Shown piece by piece: positions 25,530-34,819 of a stretch of 64,000 bases of DNA. The stretch is from CAJQHT01 sp038123275 (GTDB lineage Bacteria; Pseudomonadota; Alphaproteobacteria; Rickettsiales; UBA1997). The DNA is taken from contig JAYORG010000002.1 of assembly GCA_038123275.1 (NCBI GenBank), positions 1-64,000 on the forward strand, given 5' to 3'. Positions within the stretch are counted from its first letter, which is position 1; the number at the start of each line of letters is the position of its first letter. Under the pieces are notes generated by a model. It was not told where the DNA came from and made no database searches. It saw only the letters and a list, made by a program, of their open reading frames with translations. The position numbers and the translations under genes were made by a program.

Positions 25530-26309
25530 ATGAATAAATATAAGAAAATTGGTATTATTGCCAGCAAAGAACAAGAAGCAATTGCAAAGAAAGTAGATCT
25601 AGTTAAGAAATATAATTTTATTGATTGCCAAGAAAATGTTAGTAAAGATATAGATCTAATTATTGCCCTTGGTGGTGACGGCTTAATGCTGCATTTACTT
25701 CATGGCTATCAAAATTTACAAATACCAATTTATGGAATTAATTTTGGTACTGTTGGTTTTTTGATGAACTCTATTAGTGATAATTTACTTGAATCAATTC
25801 AAAGTTCTAAGTTAGAAATACTTCATCCTCTTAAGATGGTGGCAATAGATGTAAATGGTAAAAAACATGAACATCTAGCAATTAATGAAGTTTCTCTTCT
25901 TAGGCAAAGTAATCAGGCAGCAAATATTAAGGTTAAGATTAATGGCAAAGATAGAATTCAAAGCCTAGCAGCCGATGGAGTTTTAGTTTCTACCCCAGCT
26001 GGAAGCACGGCTTATAATTCGTCTGTTAATGGCCCAATTATTCCACTTAAGGCTAATATTTTAACTTTAACACCAATTAGCCCATTTCGTCCAAAACATT
26101 GGCGTGGAGCATTGCTTGACGATAAAGCTAACGTTAAGTTTGAAATTCTTAAACATAGCAAACGACCAGTCAGTGCCACTGCTGATTATTTTGAAGTTAG
26201 AGATGTAAAAGAAGTAGAGATAAAGGTAGATAAAACCCAAAAATTCCAAATCCTTTTTGATCCAAATCACTCCTTAGAAGAAAGAATAGTTAGAGAGCAA
26301 TTTATTTAA
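25530..26309 (+). CDS. nadK: NAD kinase
   Basis: NadK phosphorylates NAD to NADP. The 259 residues show the GGDG nucleotide motif in 'DLIIALGGDGLMLHLLHGYQ', 'YGINFGTVGFLMN', the NE pair in 'HLAINEVSLLR' and 'AADGVLVSTPAGSTAYNSS', all diagnostic. The length matches the compact alphaproteobacterial form. It ends the operon that began with the lipoproteins, before the mraZ control region. Confidence 0.95.
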   Translation: MNKYKKIGIIASKEQEAIAKKVDLVKKYNFIDCQENVSKDIDLIIALGGDGLMLHLLHGYQNLQIPIYGINFGTVGFLMNSISDNLLESIQSSKLEILHPLKMVAIDVNGKKHEHLAINEVSLLRQSNQAANIKVKINGKDRIQSLAADGVLVSTPAGSTAYNSSVNGPIIPLKANILTLTPISPFRPKHWRGALLDDKANVKFEILKHSKRPVSATADYFEVRDVKEVEIKVDKTQKFQILFDPNHSLEERIVREQFI

Positions 26310-26422
26310 TTGATTCACCTTATCCTAACAAAATCTAAAATAATTCCCTAATTGTCCTTTAAAAGGTCTTTTGTATGTAAAGATGGGATTTGGTATTATT
26401 TCTAGCCAGTACAATAAAAGCC

Positions 26423-26451
26423 TTGACTTTACTCTTTTTTAGGTAAATAAT
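26423..26451 (+). promoter_or_regulatory. Promoter of mraZ-rsmH-ftsL
   Basis: TTGACT (26423-26428), a 17-bp spacer and AATAAT (26446-26451) each match the sigma70 consensus at 5 of 6 positions. The predicted start near 26458 falls inside the first MraZ box, as expected for autorepression. Confidence 0.6.
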
Positions 26452-26452
26452 T

Positions 26453-26502
26453 CCATTTATTTCCGTTTTTAACCATAATTTCCCATAAAATACCATATTG
26501 GG
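26453..26502 (-). promoter_or_regulatory. MraZ operator: five boxes at exact 10-bp spacing
   Basis: CCA/CCG triplets start at 26453, 26463, 26473, 26483 and 26493; read on the minus strand these are TGG, CGG, TGG, TGGG and TGG. MraZ of E. coli binds TGGG repeats separated so that they recur every 10 bp upstream of mraZ. The array here has five units, overlaps the transcription start and lies 36 bp before the mraZ ATG, so self-repression of the division cluster is likely. Confidence 0.6.
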
Positions 26503-26537
26503 AGGTTAAAAGGCGGTAAGCTTGAAATGAAAGGTTT

Positions 26538-27017
26538 ATGGCGTTATTTTTATCGAATTTTACTAATAAAATAGACAAGAAGGGTAGGGTTTCAGTTCCT
26601 GCTCAATTTCGCCTAGCTGTTTCTAATCAAGATTTTTCAGGAATAATTGTTTATGAGTCTTTTATTAATCAATCTATTGAGGGTTGTGATATTGACCGTA
26701 TTAAGCAATTAAGTGAGTCAATTGATGAGTTAGATCCATTTTCTGAAACTAGAGATGCTTTTGCAGCTTCAATTTTAGGTGGATCTGTACAGCTTTCTTT
26801 TGATAGTGATGGTAGGGTAATATTGCCAGAAGCCTTAATTGAGTTTGCTAATTTAAAAGATAAGGCAACTTTTGTTGGAAAAGGAAAGACATTTGAAATT
26901 TGGCAGCCAGAAACCTTTAGCTCTTACATGCAAGATGCTAAAAACAAGGCTAAGGACAATAGAGGTTTATTAAGATTGGCCAAGAAAGAAGAGTTAGGTA
27001 CTGTTAACAGCGCCTAA
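26538..27017 (+). CDS. mraZ: Transcriptional regulator MraZ
   Basis: MraZ is the DNA-binding regulator at the head of the division and cell-wall cluster. The 159 residues hold two AbrB-like half domains: 'NKIDKKGRVSVPAQFR' near the start and 'VQLSFDSDGRVILPEALIEF' centrally, followed by 'FEIWQPETFSSYM'. The length is close to the usual 145-155. A promoter and five putative operator boxes precede it, and rsmH and ftsL follow in the standard order. Confidence 0.95.
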   Translation: MALFLSNFTNKIDKKGRVSVPAQFRLAVSNQDFSGIIVYESFINQSIEGCDIDRIKQLSESIDELDPFSETRDAFAASILGGSVQLSFDSDGRVILPEALIEFANLKDKATFVGKGKTFEIWQPETFSSYMQDAKNKAKDNRGLLRLAKKEELGTVNSA

Positions 27018-27047
27018 AGTAAATAAGAGAATAAAGGAGTGATGGGA

Positions 27048-27095
27048 GATGAAGAAAGTTGATTAAAAGCTTGGGAGGCTTCAATTTTCTTCATC
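27048..27095 (+). other. Long hairpin between mraZ and rsmH
   Basis: Positions 27048-27062 pair with 27081-27095 over 15 bp (one G-U), enclosing a short AAGC/GCTT helix and a GGGA-containing loop. There is no U-tract, so it is more likely an RNA stabiliser, processing site or attenuator inside the operon than a terminator. Confidence 0.5.
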
Positions 27096-27125
27096 AAATG
27101 TTACTTTAAATAATTAATTAAAAAA

Positions 27126-28070
27126 TTGGAAAATTATAATTTTCATAAACCAGTTTTATTAAAAGAAATTATGGAAAATCTTCAAGTCAAAGATAAAGAA
27201 ATTTATGTTGATGGCACATTCGGAGCAGGGGGATATTCTACAGCTATTTTAAGTAAGGCAAATTGCAACTTATATGCATTTGATCGCGATCATAATGTTT
27301 TAGGATTTGTTGATAGTCTTAAGGCAAAATTCCCCAAAAATTTTCATTTTATTAATGATCAATTTTCTAATATGAAATCTCGCCTAAATAAGTTAGATAT
27401 TAATGAGGTTGATGGAATTGTTTTAGATCTAGGTGTTTCTTCAATGCAGCTTGATGAAGAAGAAAGAGGGTTTTCTTTTAATTCTAATGCTAAGCTTGAT
27501 ATGAGGATGGATCAAAATAAAGAGATTAGTGCTTTTGAAGTTGTTAATTATAAATCTGAAAAAGAACTTTCAAATATCATTAGAGATTTTGGTGAAGAGA
27601 AAAAACACAGACACATTGCCAAAAAAATCATTAGCAAAAGAGAAGAAAAAGAAATTACAACAGCTTTAGAGTTAGCTGAGATTGTTCGTGGTGTTTATGG
27701 CAATTACAATAAGAAAAAAATTGATCCAGCAACTAAAACTTTTCAAGCTATTAGAATTTTTGTTAATGATGAGCTTGGTGAATTAAAATTAGTACTAACT
27801 AGTGCTTTGAGTCTATTGAAAAAAGGAGGGCGTTTATTGGTGGTGTCTTTCCACTCGCTAGAAGATGCATATGTAAAAAGATTTTTTCGTCAAAATAGTG
27901 GTTATAATGATAGGAGTATTTCACGTTATGATCCTAGAAATTTATTAAATGAAGATCAGGAATACCAACTTTCTTTGCCAATTAATAAGGCTATTAAGCC
28001 TTCAAAATTGGAGATTGAAGAAAATGTTAGATCCAGATCTTCAAGGTTAAGAATTGCAATTAAAAATTAG
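27126..28070 (+). CDS. rsmH: 16S rRNA m4C1402 methyltransferase RsmH (MraW)
   Basis: RsmH methylates N4 of C1402 in 16S rRNA. The 314-residue enzyme starts 'NFHKPVLLKEIMENL' and carries the SAM motif 'YVDGTFGAGGYSTAIL', 'VDGIVLDLGVSSMQLDEEER' and 'RLLVVSFHSLEDAYVKRFF', all family signatures. The start is TTG at 27126, the only in-frame start that keeps the conserved N-terminus. The 108-bp gap after mraZ contains a long hairpin. Confidence 0.95.
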   Translation: MENYNFHKPVLLKEIMENLQVKDKEIYVDGTFGAGGYSTAILSKANCNLYAFDRDHNVLGFVDSLKAKFPKNFHFINDQFSNMKSRLNKLDINEVDGIVLDLGVSSMQLDEEERGFSFNSNAKLDMRMDQNKEISAFEVVNYKSEKELSNIIRDFGEEKKHRHIAKKIISKREEKEITTALELAEIVRGVYGNYNKKKIDPATKTFQAIRIFVNDELGELKLVLTSALSLLKKGGRLLVVSFHSLEDAYVKRFFRQNSGYNDRSISRYDPRNLLNEDQEYQLSLPINKAIKPSKLEIEENVRSRSSRLRIAIKN

Positions 28071-28075
28071 ATTAT

Positions 28076-28534
28076 ATGTTAGATTTGAAGCAAAATAATC
28101 AGTTTAAAGAAGCTCCATTATTTGAATATTTGGAGGAAAAAAAGAATGAGGAATTTGCAATTAAGATTGCTAAAACCAAAACTGCTAGCTTAAGAAAATT
28201 TTATACAACTAATATTTTACTAGCTTTTGGAATAATTTTTAGTATTTGTTTGATGTTTTATGCTCAATATAAAGTTGATAAATTACAAAATAGAATTGAC
28301 CTTGTTCAAAGGCAAATTGATGATTATAAAAACGAAATAAAGCTTTTAAATGTAGAGTGGGTTTATTTAACTAGGCCAGATAGGTTAAGATTTTTATCTG
28401 GAAAATATCTCAAAAATAATAAAAATATTATTTTTGCCCAGGTTAAAGATCATGATACATTAGAAAAATTCTATTTAGCTAATTTAAGAAAGCATAATCA
28501 ACAAGAGTTAAATATTAGTTACTATTCTAGATAG
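28076..28534 (+). CDS. ftsL: Cell division protein FtsL
   Basis: FtsL is a bitopic divisome protein that bridges FtsB, FtsQ and FtsI/W. The 152 residues have a cytoplasmic start, one membrane span (about 43-62, 'YTTNILLAFGIIFSICLMFY'), a coiled coil ('KVDKLQNRIDLVQRQIDDYK') and the alphaproteobacterial FtsL motif 'LNVEWVYLTRPDRLRFLS'. Position 5 bp after rsmH is standard. The usual next gene, ftsI, is absent; the convergent lptE operon begins instead. Confidence 0.85.
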   Translation: MLDLKQNNQFKEAPLFEYLEEKKNEEFAIKIAKTKTASLRKFYTTNILLAFGIIFSICLMFYAQYKVDKLQNRIDLVQRQIDDYKNEIKLLNVEWVYLTRPDRLRFLSGKYLKNNKNIIFAQVKDHDTLEKFYLANLRKHNQQELNISYYSR

Positions 28535-28555
28535 TTTTCCTAATTAATGAACTGG

Positions 28556-29137
28556 TTAATACCATTCTTCTCTATTGCGTGGATTATCTTCTTCAAAAAT
28601 TGGATCTAGATTTTGATGAGTATTTAGTGATGGGTTACCAAATAAGTCATTTATTAGTGAATCTCTAATATTTTGAGCAATTAATCTGGTTAGATTAAGT
28701 TTTATTTCTTCTTCTGCTATATAGTTTGCAAATCTTTTATCCTCTACATCAAAGTCATCTTTGGCTGCAGTATTGCCTTTTGCTATAATTTCATCATCAG
28801 ATATTCTTTTTAATGTATATCTGGCTTGTAATATTACTTTATTTCTTCCAGATGATCCAGTAGGGCTAATAAATGTTGTAGATGTGTGTTCCTTAAGTAT
28901 TATATTAAGTAGATATTCTTTTTTAATTTCAATTTTATTAGGGTTTAGAACTTCTTCTAAGTTATTATTTAATTTTTGATATATTCTTTTTCTATGTTTA
29001 ACTATTTGAACCGCAGCTAATTTGTATTCATAGCTTGTGCCATCTTTTTTAGTATTTTTGTTATAGATAGGCTGTAAGCCACAGTTAAAAGTGGTACTTG
29101 CAATTAAAATTATTAAGATAAATTTTACTAATCTCAT
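28556..29137 (-). CDS. lptE: LPS-assembly lipoprotein LptE
   Basis: LptE plugs the LptD barrel that inserts lipopolysaccharide in the outer membrane. The 193 residues have a lipoprotein-like signal ending '[12 protein letters not shown]' (Cys19; Asn at -1 is not ideal). 'CGLQPIY' after the signal is the typical LptE start ('CGFxPLY'). '[15 protein letters not shown]' and '[15 protein letters not shown]' match the family. It overlaps pyrG by 4 bp and is last in the pyrG operon. Confidence 0.75.
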   Translation of the reverse strand: MRLVKFILIILIASTTFNCGLQPIYNKNTKKDGTSYEYKLAAVQIVKHRKRIYQKLNNNLEEVLNPNKIEIKKEYLLNIILKEHTSTTFISPTGSSGRNKVILQARYTLKRISDDEIIAKGNTAAKDDFDVEDKRFANYIAEEEIKLNLTRLIAQNIRDSLINDLFGNPSLNTHQNLDPIFEEDNPRNREEWY

Positions 29138-30759
29138 TTTATTGCTGCTGTTATAAATGATACAAACATTGGATGAGGTGCAAATGGGCGAGATTTTAAT
29201 TCTGGATGAAACTGTACCCCAATAAAAAATGGATGATTTGCAATTTCTATGATTTCAGTTAATTTACCATCAGGAGAAGCTCCTGAAATATTTAATCCAG
29301 ATTTTTCCAGTTTGTCTTTAAGATTAATATTAACTTCATAGCGATGTCTATGTCTTTCATTTATTTTGGATTTATTATAGATTTTATAAGCTAAGCTATT
29401 TTCTTTTATATCGCATGGATAAGATCCAAGCCTCATGGTTCCACCTAGGTCATCACTAATTTTGCTAATTTTTTTATCTTCTTTAATCCATTCATGCATT
29501 AAGCCAACTACTTTTGTTCCTTTCATGTCAAATTCACTAGAGGTAGCATCTTTAATATTAAGAACATTGCGGCTATATTCAATAACAGCCATCTGCATAC
29601 CAAAACAAATTCCAAAATATGGAATTTTATTAATTCTAGCATATTGGATCATTTTAATTTTACCTTCAGATCCATCTTCTCCAAATGCACCAGGAACTAT
29701 TATGCCATCAATATTTTGAAGATCTTTTAAGATATCTTTGTTGGATCTACGAGCATTAATCCATTTTATATTGGCTTTACGTTTAAGAGAGATGCAAGCA
29801 TGATCAATTGCTTCTAAAAGTGATTTATAGGAATCTTTGTAATCGGTATATTTTCCTACAATGGCAATAGTAACATTACCTTTAATATTTTTAATGGAGT
29901 TGGCAATATTATGCCATTTTTCAAAATCAGGTTTGCTTTTATGTTCTAAATTAAAAAACTTTAAAATTTGAGTATCAAGACCTTGTTTGTGATAAATATA
30001 AGGAACTTCATAGATATTACTGGCATTTGGAGCCGGAATTACATTATCTGCTTTCACTGAGCACATTTTAGCAATTTTATCTATAATTGATTGATTAATA
30101 TCTTTTTCAGTTCTACATAATAAAACACTTGGTTGTATACCAATTGATCTAAGCTCTTTAACAGAATGTTGTGTTGGTTTAGTTTTAATTTCGTCAGCAA
30201 ATGAAATATAAGGTAGTAATGTTAGATGTAAGAAGGCGCATTGATCACTTCCAAGTTCAAAACCAAGCTGCCTAATTGCCTCAAAAAAGGGTAGGGCTTC
30301 AATATCACCAACTGTCCCACCAATTTCACATAAAGCAAAATCTACGTCATCTATATCGTTTAGAATAAAATTTTTAATTAAATCAGTAACATGAGGAATT
30401 ACTTGTACAGTTCCACCAAGATAGTCTCCTTTCCTTTCTTTATTAATTAAATTTTGATAAATTTGTCCAGCAGTAATATTGTCGGTTTTTTTAGCATCTA
30501 CCCCTGTGAATCTTTCATAATGACCAAGATCTAAGTCAGTCTCGGCTCCATCTTCAGTTACAAAAACTTCTCCATGTTGAGTTGGGCTCATCGTGCCAGG
30601 GTCAACATTTAAATAGGGATCTAATTTTCTTAAGCGAACTTTATATCCACGAGCTTGTAATAATGCCCCTAAAGATGCAGATGCTAGACCTTTTCCAAGT
30701 GAGGACACAACTCCTCCGGTAATAAAAATAAATCTAGTTTTGCTTTTATTTTTTGTCAT
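29134..30759 (-). CDS. pyrG: CTP synthase
   Basis: PyrG makes CTP from UTP, ATP and glutamine. The 541 residues comprise the synthetase domain (~1-270; '[20 protein letters not shown]', '[20 protein letters not shown]', '[14 protein letters not shown]') and a class I glutamine amidotransferase domain. The latter has the Cys nucleophile in '[17 protein letters not shown]', with '[16 protein letters not shown]' supplying His and Glu. The length is standard. It shares its start base with the purQ stop, so nucleotide genes are grouped here. Confidence 0.97.
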   Translation of the reverse strand: MTKNKSKTRFIFITGGVVSSLGKGLASASLGALLQARGYKVRLRKLDPYLNVDPGTMSPTQHGEVFVTEDGAETDLDLGHYERFTGVDAKKTDNITAGQIYQNLINKERKGDYLGGTVQVIPHVTDLIKNFILNDIDDVDFALCEIGGTVGDIEALPFFEAIRQLGFELGSDQCAFLHLTLLPYISFADEIKTKPTQHSVKELRSIGIQPSVLLCRTEKDINQSIIDKIAKMCSVKADNVIPAPNASNIYEVPYIYHKQGLDTQILKFFNLEHKSKPDFEKWHNIANSIKNIKGNVTIAIVGKYTDYKDSYKSLLEAIDHACISLKRKANIKWINARRSNKDILKDLQNIDGIIVPGAFGEDGSEGKIKMIQYARINKIPYFGICFGMQMAVIEYSRNVLNIKDATSSEFDMKGTKVVGLMHEWIKEDKKISKISDDLGGTMRLGSYPCDIKENSLAYKIYNKSKINERHRHRYEVNINLKDKLEKSGLNISGASPDGKLTEIIEIANHPFFIGVQFHPELKSRPFAPHPMFVSFITAAIK

Positions 30760-31448
30760 TATTTAAAATTATTTAAAAGTGATTCAAACATTTTGATGCC
30801 GTCATTAGAACCTGTATTTAAATCAATTGCTCTTTCTGGATGAGGCATCATGCCTAGAATATTTTTATTTTTATTAAATATTCCAGCTATATTTTCAATT
30901 GAACCATTTGGATTAGATTCTTTTGTTGCTTGACCGTCTTCATCAACATATTTAAAGGCTATTTGACCATTATCTTGTAGTGACTTTATAATGTCAGGAG
31001 CAGCAAAATAATCCCCATCCATATGAGCTACTGGAATTTTAATAATTTCATTTTTTTGGTAACATGAATTGAAATTATTATTTTGATTTTCAACCTTGAG
31101 ATTAACAGTTTTACAAACAAATTTAATTCCTTTATTTCTTACTAAAACTCCATCAAGTAGGCCAGTTTCAGTTAGGACTTGAAAACCATTGCAAATGCCA
31201 AGAATATGAGTGCCACTAGAAGCGCTTTTTTTAACTTCTTTCATGACAGGAGAAATAGCAGCCATGGCTCCACTTCTTAAATAGTCCCCATAGGAAAATC
31301 CTCCGGGGATAACAATTAAGTCTAGGTTACTTGGTAATTTATTTTCTTGATACCAAACTTTCTCTACTTTACTGCCAATTTTTTGCAAGGCATCAACAGC
31401 ATCTCGATCACAATTAGAACCTGGAAAAACAACAACTGCAGATTTCAT
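30759..31448 (-). CDS. purQ: Phosphoribosylformylglycinamidine synthase subunit PurQ
   Basis: PurQ is the glutaminase subunit of FGAM synthase, the fourth purine step. The 229 residues carry '[18 protein letters not shown]', '[18 protein letters not shown]', the Cys nucleophile in '[13 protein letters not shown]' and '[17 protein letters not shown]'. Together with PurS it supplies ammonia to PurL, which is not in the window. It is packed end-to-end with purS and pyrG. Confidence 0.96.
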   Translation of the reverse strand: MKSAVVVFPGSNCDRDAVDALQKIGSKVEKVWYQENKLPSNLDLIVIPGGFSYGDYLRSGAMAAISPVMKEVKKSASSGTHILGICNGFQVLTETGLLDGVLVRNKGIKFVCKTVNLKVENQNNNFNSCYQKNEIIKIPVAHMDGDYFAAPDIIKSLQDNGQIAFKYVDEDGQATKESNPNGSIENIAGIFNKNKNILGMMPHPERAIDLNTGSNDGIKMFESLLNNFK

Positions 31449-31693
31449 TAATTTATTACCTCGTAATTATAGTTTTCAATAACCTGATTAACTAGAAGCT
31501 TATCACAAATATCATCAACTATTTTACCAGCTTTTTCTTGGTCATTTTCATTGATGTCTAACTCAATTAATTTACCTTGTCTAACATTTGAAATTTGCTC
31601 AAATCCTAAATTTTTATTTAGAGAATTTTCAATTGCTTTGCCTTGTGTGTCTAAAACTCCTTTTTTCAGAGTAACATTAATTCTTACTTTCAT
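31448..31693 (-). CDS. purS: Phosphoribosylformylglycinamidine synthase subunit PurS
   Basis: PurS is the small bridging subunit of the three-part FGAM synthase (PurL-PurQ-PurS). The 81-residue product has the family pattern 'VRINVTLKKGVLDTQGKAIE' and 'QISNVRQGKLIELDIN'. The presence of PurS shows that the split small-PurL system is used rather than the long PurL of enterobacteria. It is between purC (4 bp) and purQ (shared base). Confidence 0.95.
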   Translation of the reverse strand: MKVRINVTLKKGVLDTQGKAIENSLNKNLGFEQISNVRQGKLIELDINENDQEKAGKIVDDICDKLLVNQVIENYNYEVIN

Positions 31694-31697
31694 TTTA

Positions 31698-32420
31698 TTA
31701 ATTTATTTTAATTTTAAGTCTTTTAGCAATCTCTTGGTAAGCATCGATTAAACCTCCAAGGTTTTTTCTAAACCTATCTTTATCAAGTTTCTTATTGCTA
31801 TCTTTATCCCATAATCTACAAGAATCGGGGCTAATTTCGTCGGCTAAAATGATATTTTTATCTTTATCCAAGCCAAATTCAATCTTAAAATCAACCAATT
31901 TAACATTTATGCCATCAAAAATTTCTTTTAATATTTGATTAATTTTAAAGCTTATTTTTTTTATTAGATCTAATTGCTCTAAGGTTACTAATTTTAAAAC
32001 CTTAATAGCATGATCATCATTTATTATTGGGTCTCCAAGAGCATCTTCTTTATAGCATATTTCAAAAATTGCCTCGTTAAATTCTATTCCTTCTTTTAAA
32101 CCTAATCTTTTTGCTGTAGTTCCAGCAGAAATATTACGAATAATTACTTCTAGGGGTATTATATCTAATTTTTTAATTAATTGTTCTCTATTGGATATTC
32201 TTTTTATGAAGTGATTAACAATGCCTTTTTGTGTTAGTTCTTCCATAATAAATTGTGATATGAAGTTATTTAAAACTCCTTTACCATCTGTTATCTTAGT
32301 TTTATTTGGATCATTAAAGGCAGTGGTATCATCTTTAAAATATTGAATAATCTCATTTGCATTAGCTGTGGAATACAAAATTTTAGCTTTTCCTTCGTGA
32401 ATTTGTTCTAATTTTTGCAT
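31698..32420 (-). CDS. purC: Phosphoribosylaminoimidazole-succinocarboxamide synthase
   Basis: PurC (SAICAR synthetase) joins aspartate to CAIR. The 240-residue enzyme starts 'LEQIHEGKAKILYSTA' and has 'TDGKGVLNNFISQFIM', 'LEVIIRNISAGTTAKRLGLK' and 'ILADEISPDSCRLWDKDS', all signatures. It leads purC-purS-purQ-pyrG-lptE, with the internal genes separated by 4 bp or less. A 96-bp gap separates it from hemF upstream. Confidence 0.97.
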   Translation of the reverse strand: MQKLEQIHEGKAKILYSTANANEIIQYFKDDTTAFNDPNKTKITDGKGVLNNFISQFIMEELTQKGIVNHFIKRISNREQLIKKLDIIPLEVIIRNISAGTTAKRLGLKEGIEFNEAIFEICYKEDALGDPIINDDHAIKVLKLVTLEQLDLIKKISFKINQILKEIFDGINVKLVDFKIEFGLDKDKNIILADEISPDSCRLWDKDSNKKLDKDRFRKNLGGLIDAYQEIAKRLKIKIN

Positions 32421-32516
32421 TTATGAGTTTTTAGATAATTAGTAAAACCATAATTTAAAGCAACTCAAAATATTTCGCAATATTAAATTTAACCTTTAAA
32501 CATAGATTCTAAACGT

Positions 32517-33371
32517 TTAGTCCCATTTAGCAATAGGAGGTAAGGACATTAAAATTGCCTCAGGATTGCCATTAGTCATTAGGCCAAATTTAGTACCACG
32601 ATCATAAATTAGGTTAAACTCAGTATAACGACCCCTTTTAAGTAATTGAATTTCTCTTTGTTCTTTGCTAAATTTTTTAAACATACTTTTTCTAACTAAT
32701 TTAGGGAATATATCTAAAAATGTGAGACCAACATCTTTGGTAAAATTAAAGTCGTTTTCAAAATTATTAGTGTTTAAGTAATCATAAAAAATTCCTCCAA
32801 TTCCTCTTGCTTCATTTCTGTGTTTAATAAAGAAATATTCATCACATTCTTTCTTAAATTTTGGGTAATAATTTTTATCATATTTATTGCAGGTTTCCTC
32901 AAAGGCTTTGTGAAATTCTTTTGTGTCTGATGCGTCTTCAATAATAGGATTTAAATCAGATCCACCACCAAACCAATTTTTTGTAGTACAAATAAAACGA
33001 GTATTCATATGAATTGCAGGAACTAACGGCGAGGACATATGAGCTACTAAAGAGATTCCACTGGCCCAAAAATTAGGATTTTCATCTGTTCCAGGAATTT
33101 TTTTTCTAAATTCTTCGCTAAATTCACCAAATACTGTAGAGATGTTAACTCCAACTTTTTCAAAAACGTTACCTTTCATTATTGACATTTCTCCACTACC
33201 ACCACCGTCTCTATCCCAGTTTTTTCTTATAAATTTGCTAGCTGTTAAATTTTTCTTTAAAGCAAATTCTTCTTCTATATTTTCAAATTCACTACATATT
33301 TTATTTCTTAATTGGGTAAACCATTTTTGTGTTATTTTTTGTTTTTCTATTAATTTTATCATTTTTATCAT
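32517..33371 (-). CDS. hemF: Oxygen-dependent coproporphyrinogen-III oxidase
   Basis: HemF oxidatively decarboxylates coproporphyrinogen III in haem synthesis using O2. The 284 residues contain 'WDRDGGGSGEMSIMKGNVFE', 'ISLVAHMSSPLVPAIHMNTR', 'NWFGGGSDLNPII' and 'RYTEFNLIYDRGTKFGL'. The length matches the aerobic enzyme, and the choice of HemF indicates growth with oxygen. It lies 23 bp after thiL. Confidence 0.96.
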   Translation of the reverse strand: MIKMIKLIEKQKITQKWFTQLRNKICSEFENIEEEFALKKNLTASKFIRKNWDRDGGGSGEMSIMKGNVFEKVGVNISTVFGEFSEEFRKKIPGTDENPNFWASGISLVAHMSSPLVPAIHMNTRFICTTKNWFGGGSDLNPIIEDASDTKEFHKAFEETCNKYDKNYYPKFKKECDEYFFIKHRNEARGIGGIFYDYLNTNNFENDFNFTKDVGLTFLDIFPKLVRKSMFKKFSKEQREIQLLKRGRYTEFNLIYDRGTKFGLMTNGNPEAILMSLPPIAKWD

Positions 33372-33394
33372 TAATTTTTATTTAGGAAGAATAT

Positions 33395-34366
33395 TTAATG
33401 TTCATAGCCTAATTTATCAATTTTTATTTCACATTTATTATCAATTAGGGTAACTAACTGATCAGTTTGATGGTTTTTTTCTAAATAGCCAATATTTGTT
33501 AAATTAATCCCTAATGTTTTAGATAAAATTGCAATTTTCTTACTATTTGCTTCATTAACGCTAAAAATTAATTCATAATCATCACCAGCGCTGCATAATT
33601 CCATAATAGTAATATTTTTATTGTTCTTTAAAATGTTATTTGCTTCCTTTGAAAAAGGAATTTTATTTTTAAATATTGTAGCTTTCATATTAGAGCTTTT
33701 ACAAATATGTTTTAAATCCAAGAATAACCCATCAGAGATATCGATAGCGCATTTTGATAGTTTTTGTTTTATTAATTCTTGTCCTAGCTTAATTCTTGGA
33801 CTTGGTTTATAATATTTGGAGATTAAATATTCTTTATTTTGTGGAATTGAGTTTATTTGATTTTCTAGTATTTTTCTGCCTAAATATGCATCTCCTATAT
33901 TTCCTGAAACAAATATTAAATCCTTATCAGCGGCATTTTTTCTAGATAATATATTTTTGTTTATTTCACCAAAGATTGTTATGCTAAAAAATAGTTTATC
34001 TTTTGACTTTATGGTATCTCCACCAATTAAAGAAATATTAAATTCTTGGTTAATTTCTTTTAAAGCTTTACTAAAATTAGCCAGGAAGGCTTCATCAACA
34101 TGATGATTTTTGCAAAATCCAAGCATGTAATATAAAGGTTTAGAGCCACTTGCGGCAATATCAGAAAGATTTGATCTAATTAATCTATTGGCAATATTAT
34201 AAGCACCATCTTCCTTATAAAAATGCACATCTTCAACTATAATATCTTTGCTTATGACAAGATTATTGTCCTTTATTATAGCTACGTCATCTTGTAGTTT
34301 TTGAGACTCTTTTATGTTGTTAGTTAATGGTTGGAAATACTTATCAATTAAGTTAAATTCATCCAT
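33395..34366 (-). CDS. thiL: Thiamine-monophosphate kinase
   Basis: ThiL phosphorylates thiamine monophosphate to the active diphosphate. The 323-residue protein starts 'MDEFNLIDKYFQPLT'. It shows 'DDVAIIKDNNLVISKDIIVE', 'RLIRSNLSDIAASGSKPLYY', 'ISLIGGDTIKSKD', 'CAIDISDGLFLDLKHIC' and 'SAGDDYELIFSV', all ThiL signatures. It begins 3 bp after the DoxX gene of the bufferin cluster and may be read through from it, although its function is unrelated. Confidence 0.93.
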   Translation of the reverse strand: MDEFNLIDKYFQPLTNNIKESQKLQDDVAIIKDNNLVISKDIIVEDVHFYKEDGAYNIANRLIRSNLSDIAASGSKPLYYMLGFCKNHHVDEAFLANFSKALKEINQEFNISLIGGDTIKSKDKLFFSITIFGEINKNILSRKNAADKDLIFVSGNIGDAYLGRKILENQINSIPQNKEYLISKYYKPSPRIKLGQELIKQKLSKCAIDISDGLFLDLKHICKSSNMKATIFKNKIPFSKEANNILKNNKNITIMELCSAGDDYELIFSVNEANSKKIAILSKTLGINLTNIGYLEKNHQTDQLVTLIDNKCEIKIDKLGYEH

Positions 34367-34369
34367 TAT

Positions 34370-34819
34370 CTATTTAATTTTAAAGTATTTATCTGCTGAT
34401 ATTTTTCCGCTACCATAGATAAAAATAGTAGATAGCAAGAAGAGCCAATAGAAATGTTCAATATTTTGTATCACTAGAAATTGGATTGTAAGTGTCATAA
34501 CTATTAAAGGTATAACTGCAAATCTACTTAAAAGACCTAATGCTAAAAGTACAGGGCAAACTAACTCAAAGAATGTACCAATATAAGCTGCAAAAACAGG
34601 AGATATCAAAGGTAAGTCATATTCATACTCAAACAGATAAATAGCATTATCAATGTTGGCGAATTTATTTCTACCACTTTTAAAAAAGATATTAGCCATC
34701 CATAGCCTACAGGATAATAACAATATAGATGCAAAATAGTCTTCTATTACATTAAAAAACTTGTTATTAGATTTTGTGATTAATCTTGTAATTTTCTTGG
34801 TACTAATCATTTTTAACAT
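34370..34819 (-). CDS. DoxX-family membrane protein of the bufferin cluster
   Basis: The 149-residue protein has four membrane spans (about 28-48, 62-85, 90-110, 118-135). The DoxX pattern shows in 'LLLSCRLWMANIFFKSGRNK' and 'ALGLLSRFAVIPLIVMTLTI'. DoxX proteins are frequent last members of DUF2282/DUF692/DUF2063 operons and are thought to help redox or membrane steps. It overlaps the DUF2063 gene by 17 bp, supporting coupled translation. Confidence 0.82.
   Translation of the reverse strand: MLKMISTKKITRLITKSNNKFFNVIEDYFASILLLSCRLWMANIFFKSGRNKFANIDNAIYLFEYEYDLPLISPVFAAYIGTFFELVCPVLLALGLLSRFAVIPLIVMTLTIQFLVIQNIEHFYWLFLLSTIFIYGSGKISADKYFKIK

Noticed and set aside
26453..26502. Short-period repeat array taken as a CRISPR or microsatellite
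   Set aside because: The 10-bp period with only three conserved bases upstream of mraZ fits an MraZ operator; no CRISPR-length repeats or cas genes occur anywhere in the window.
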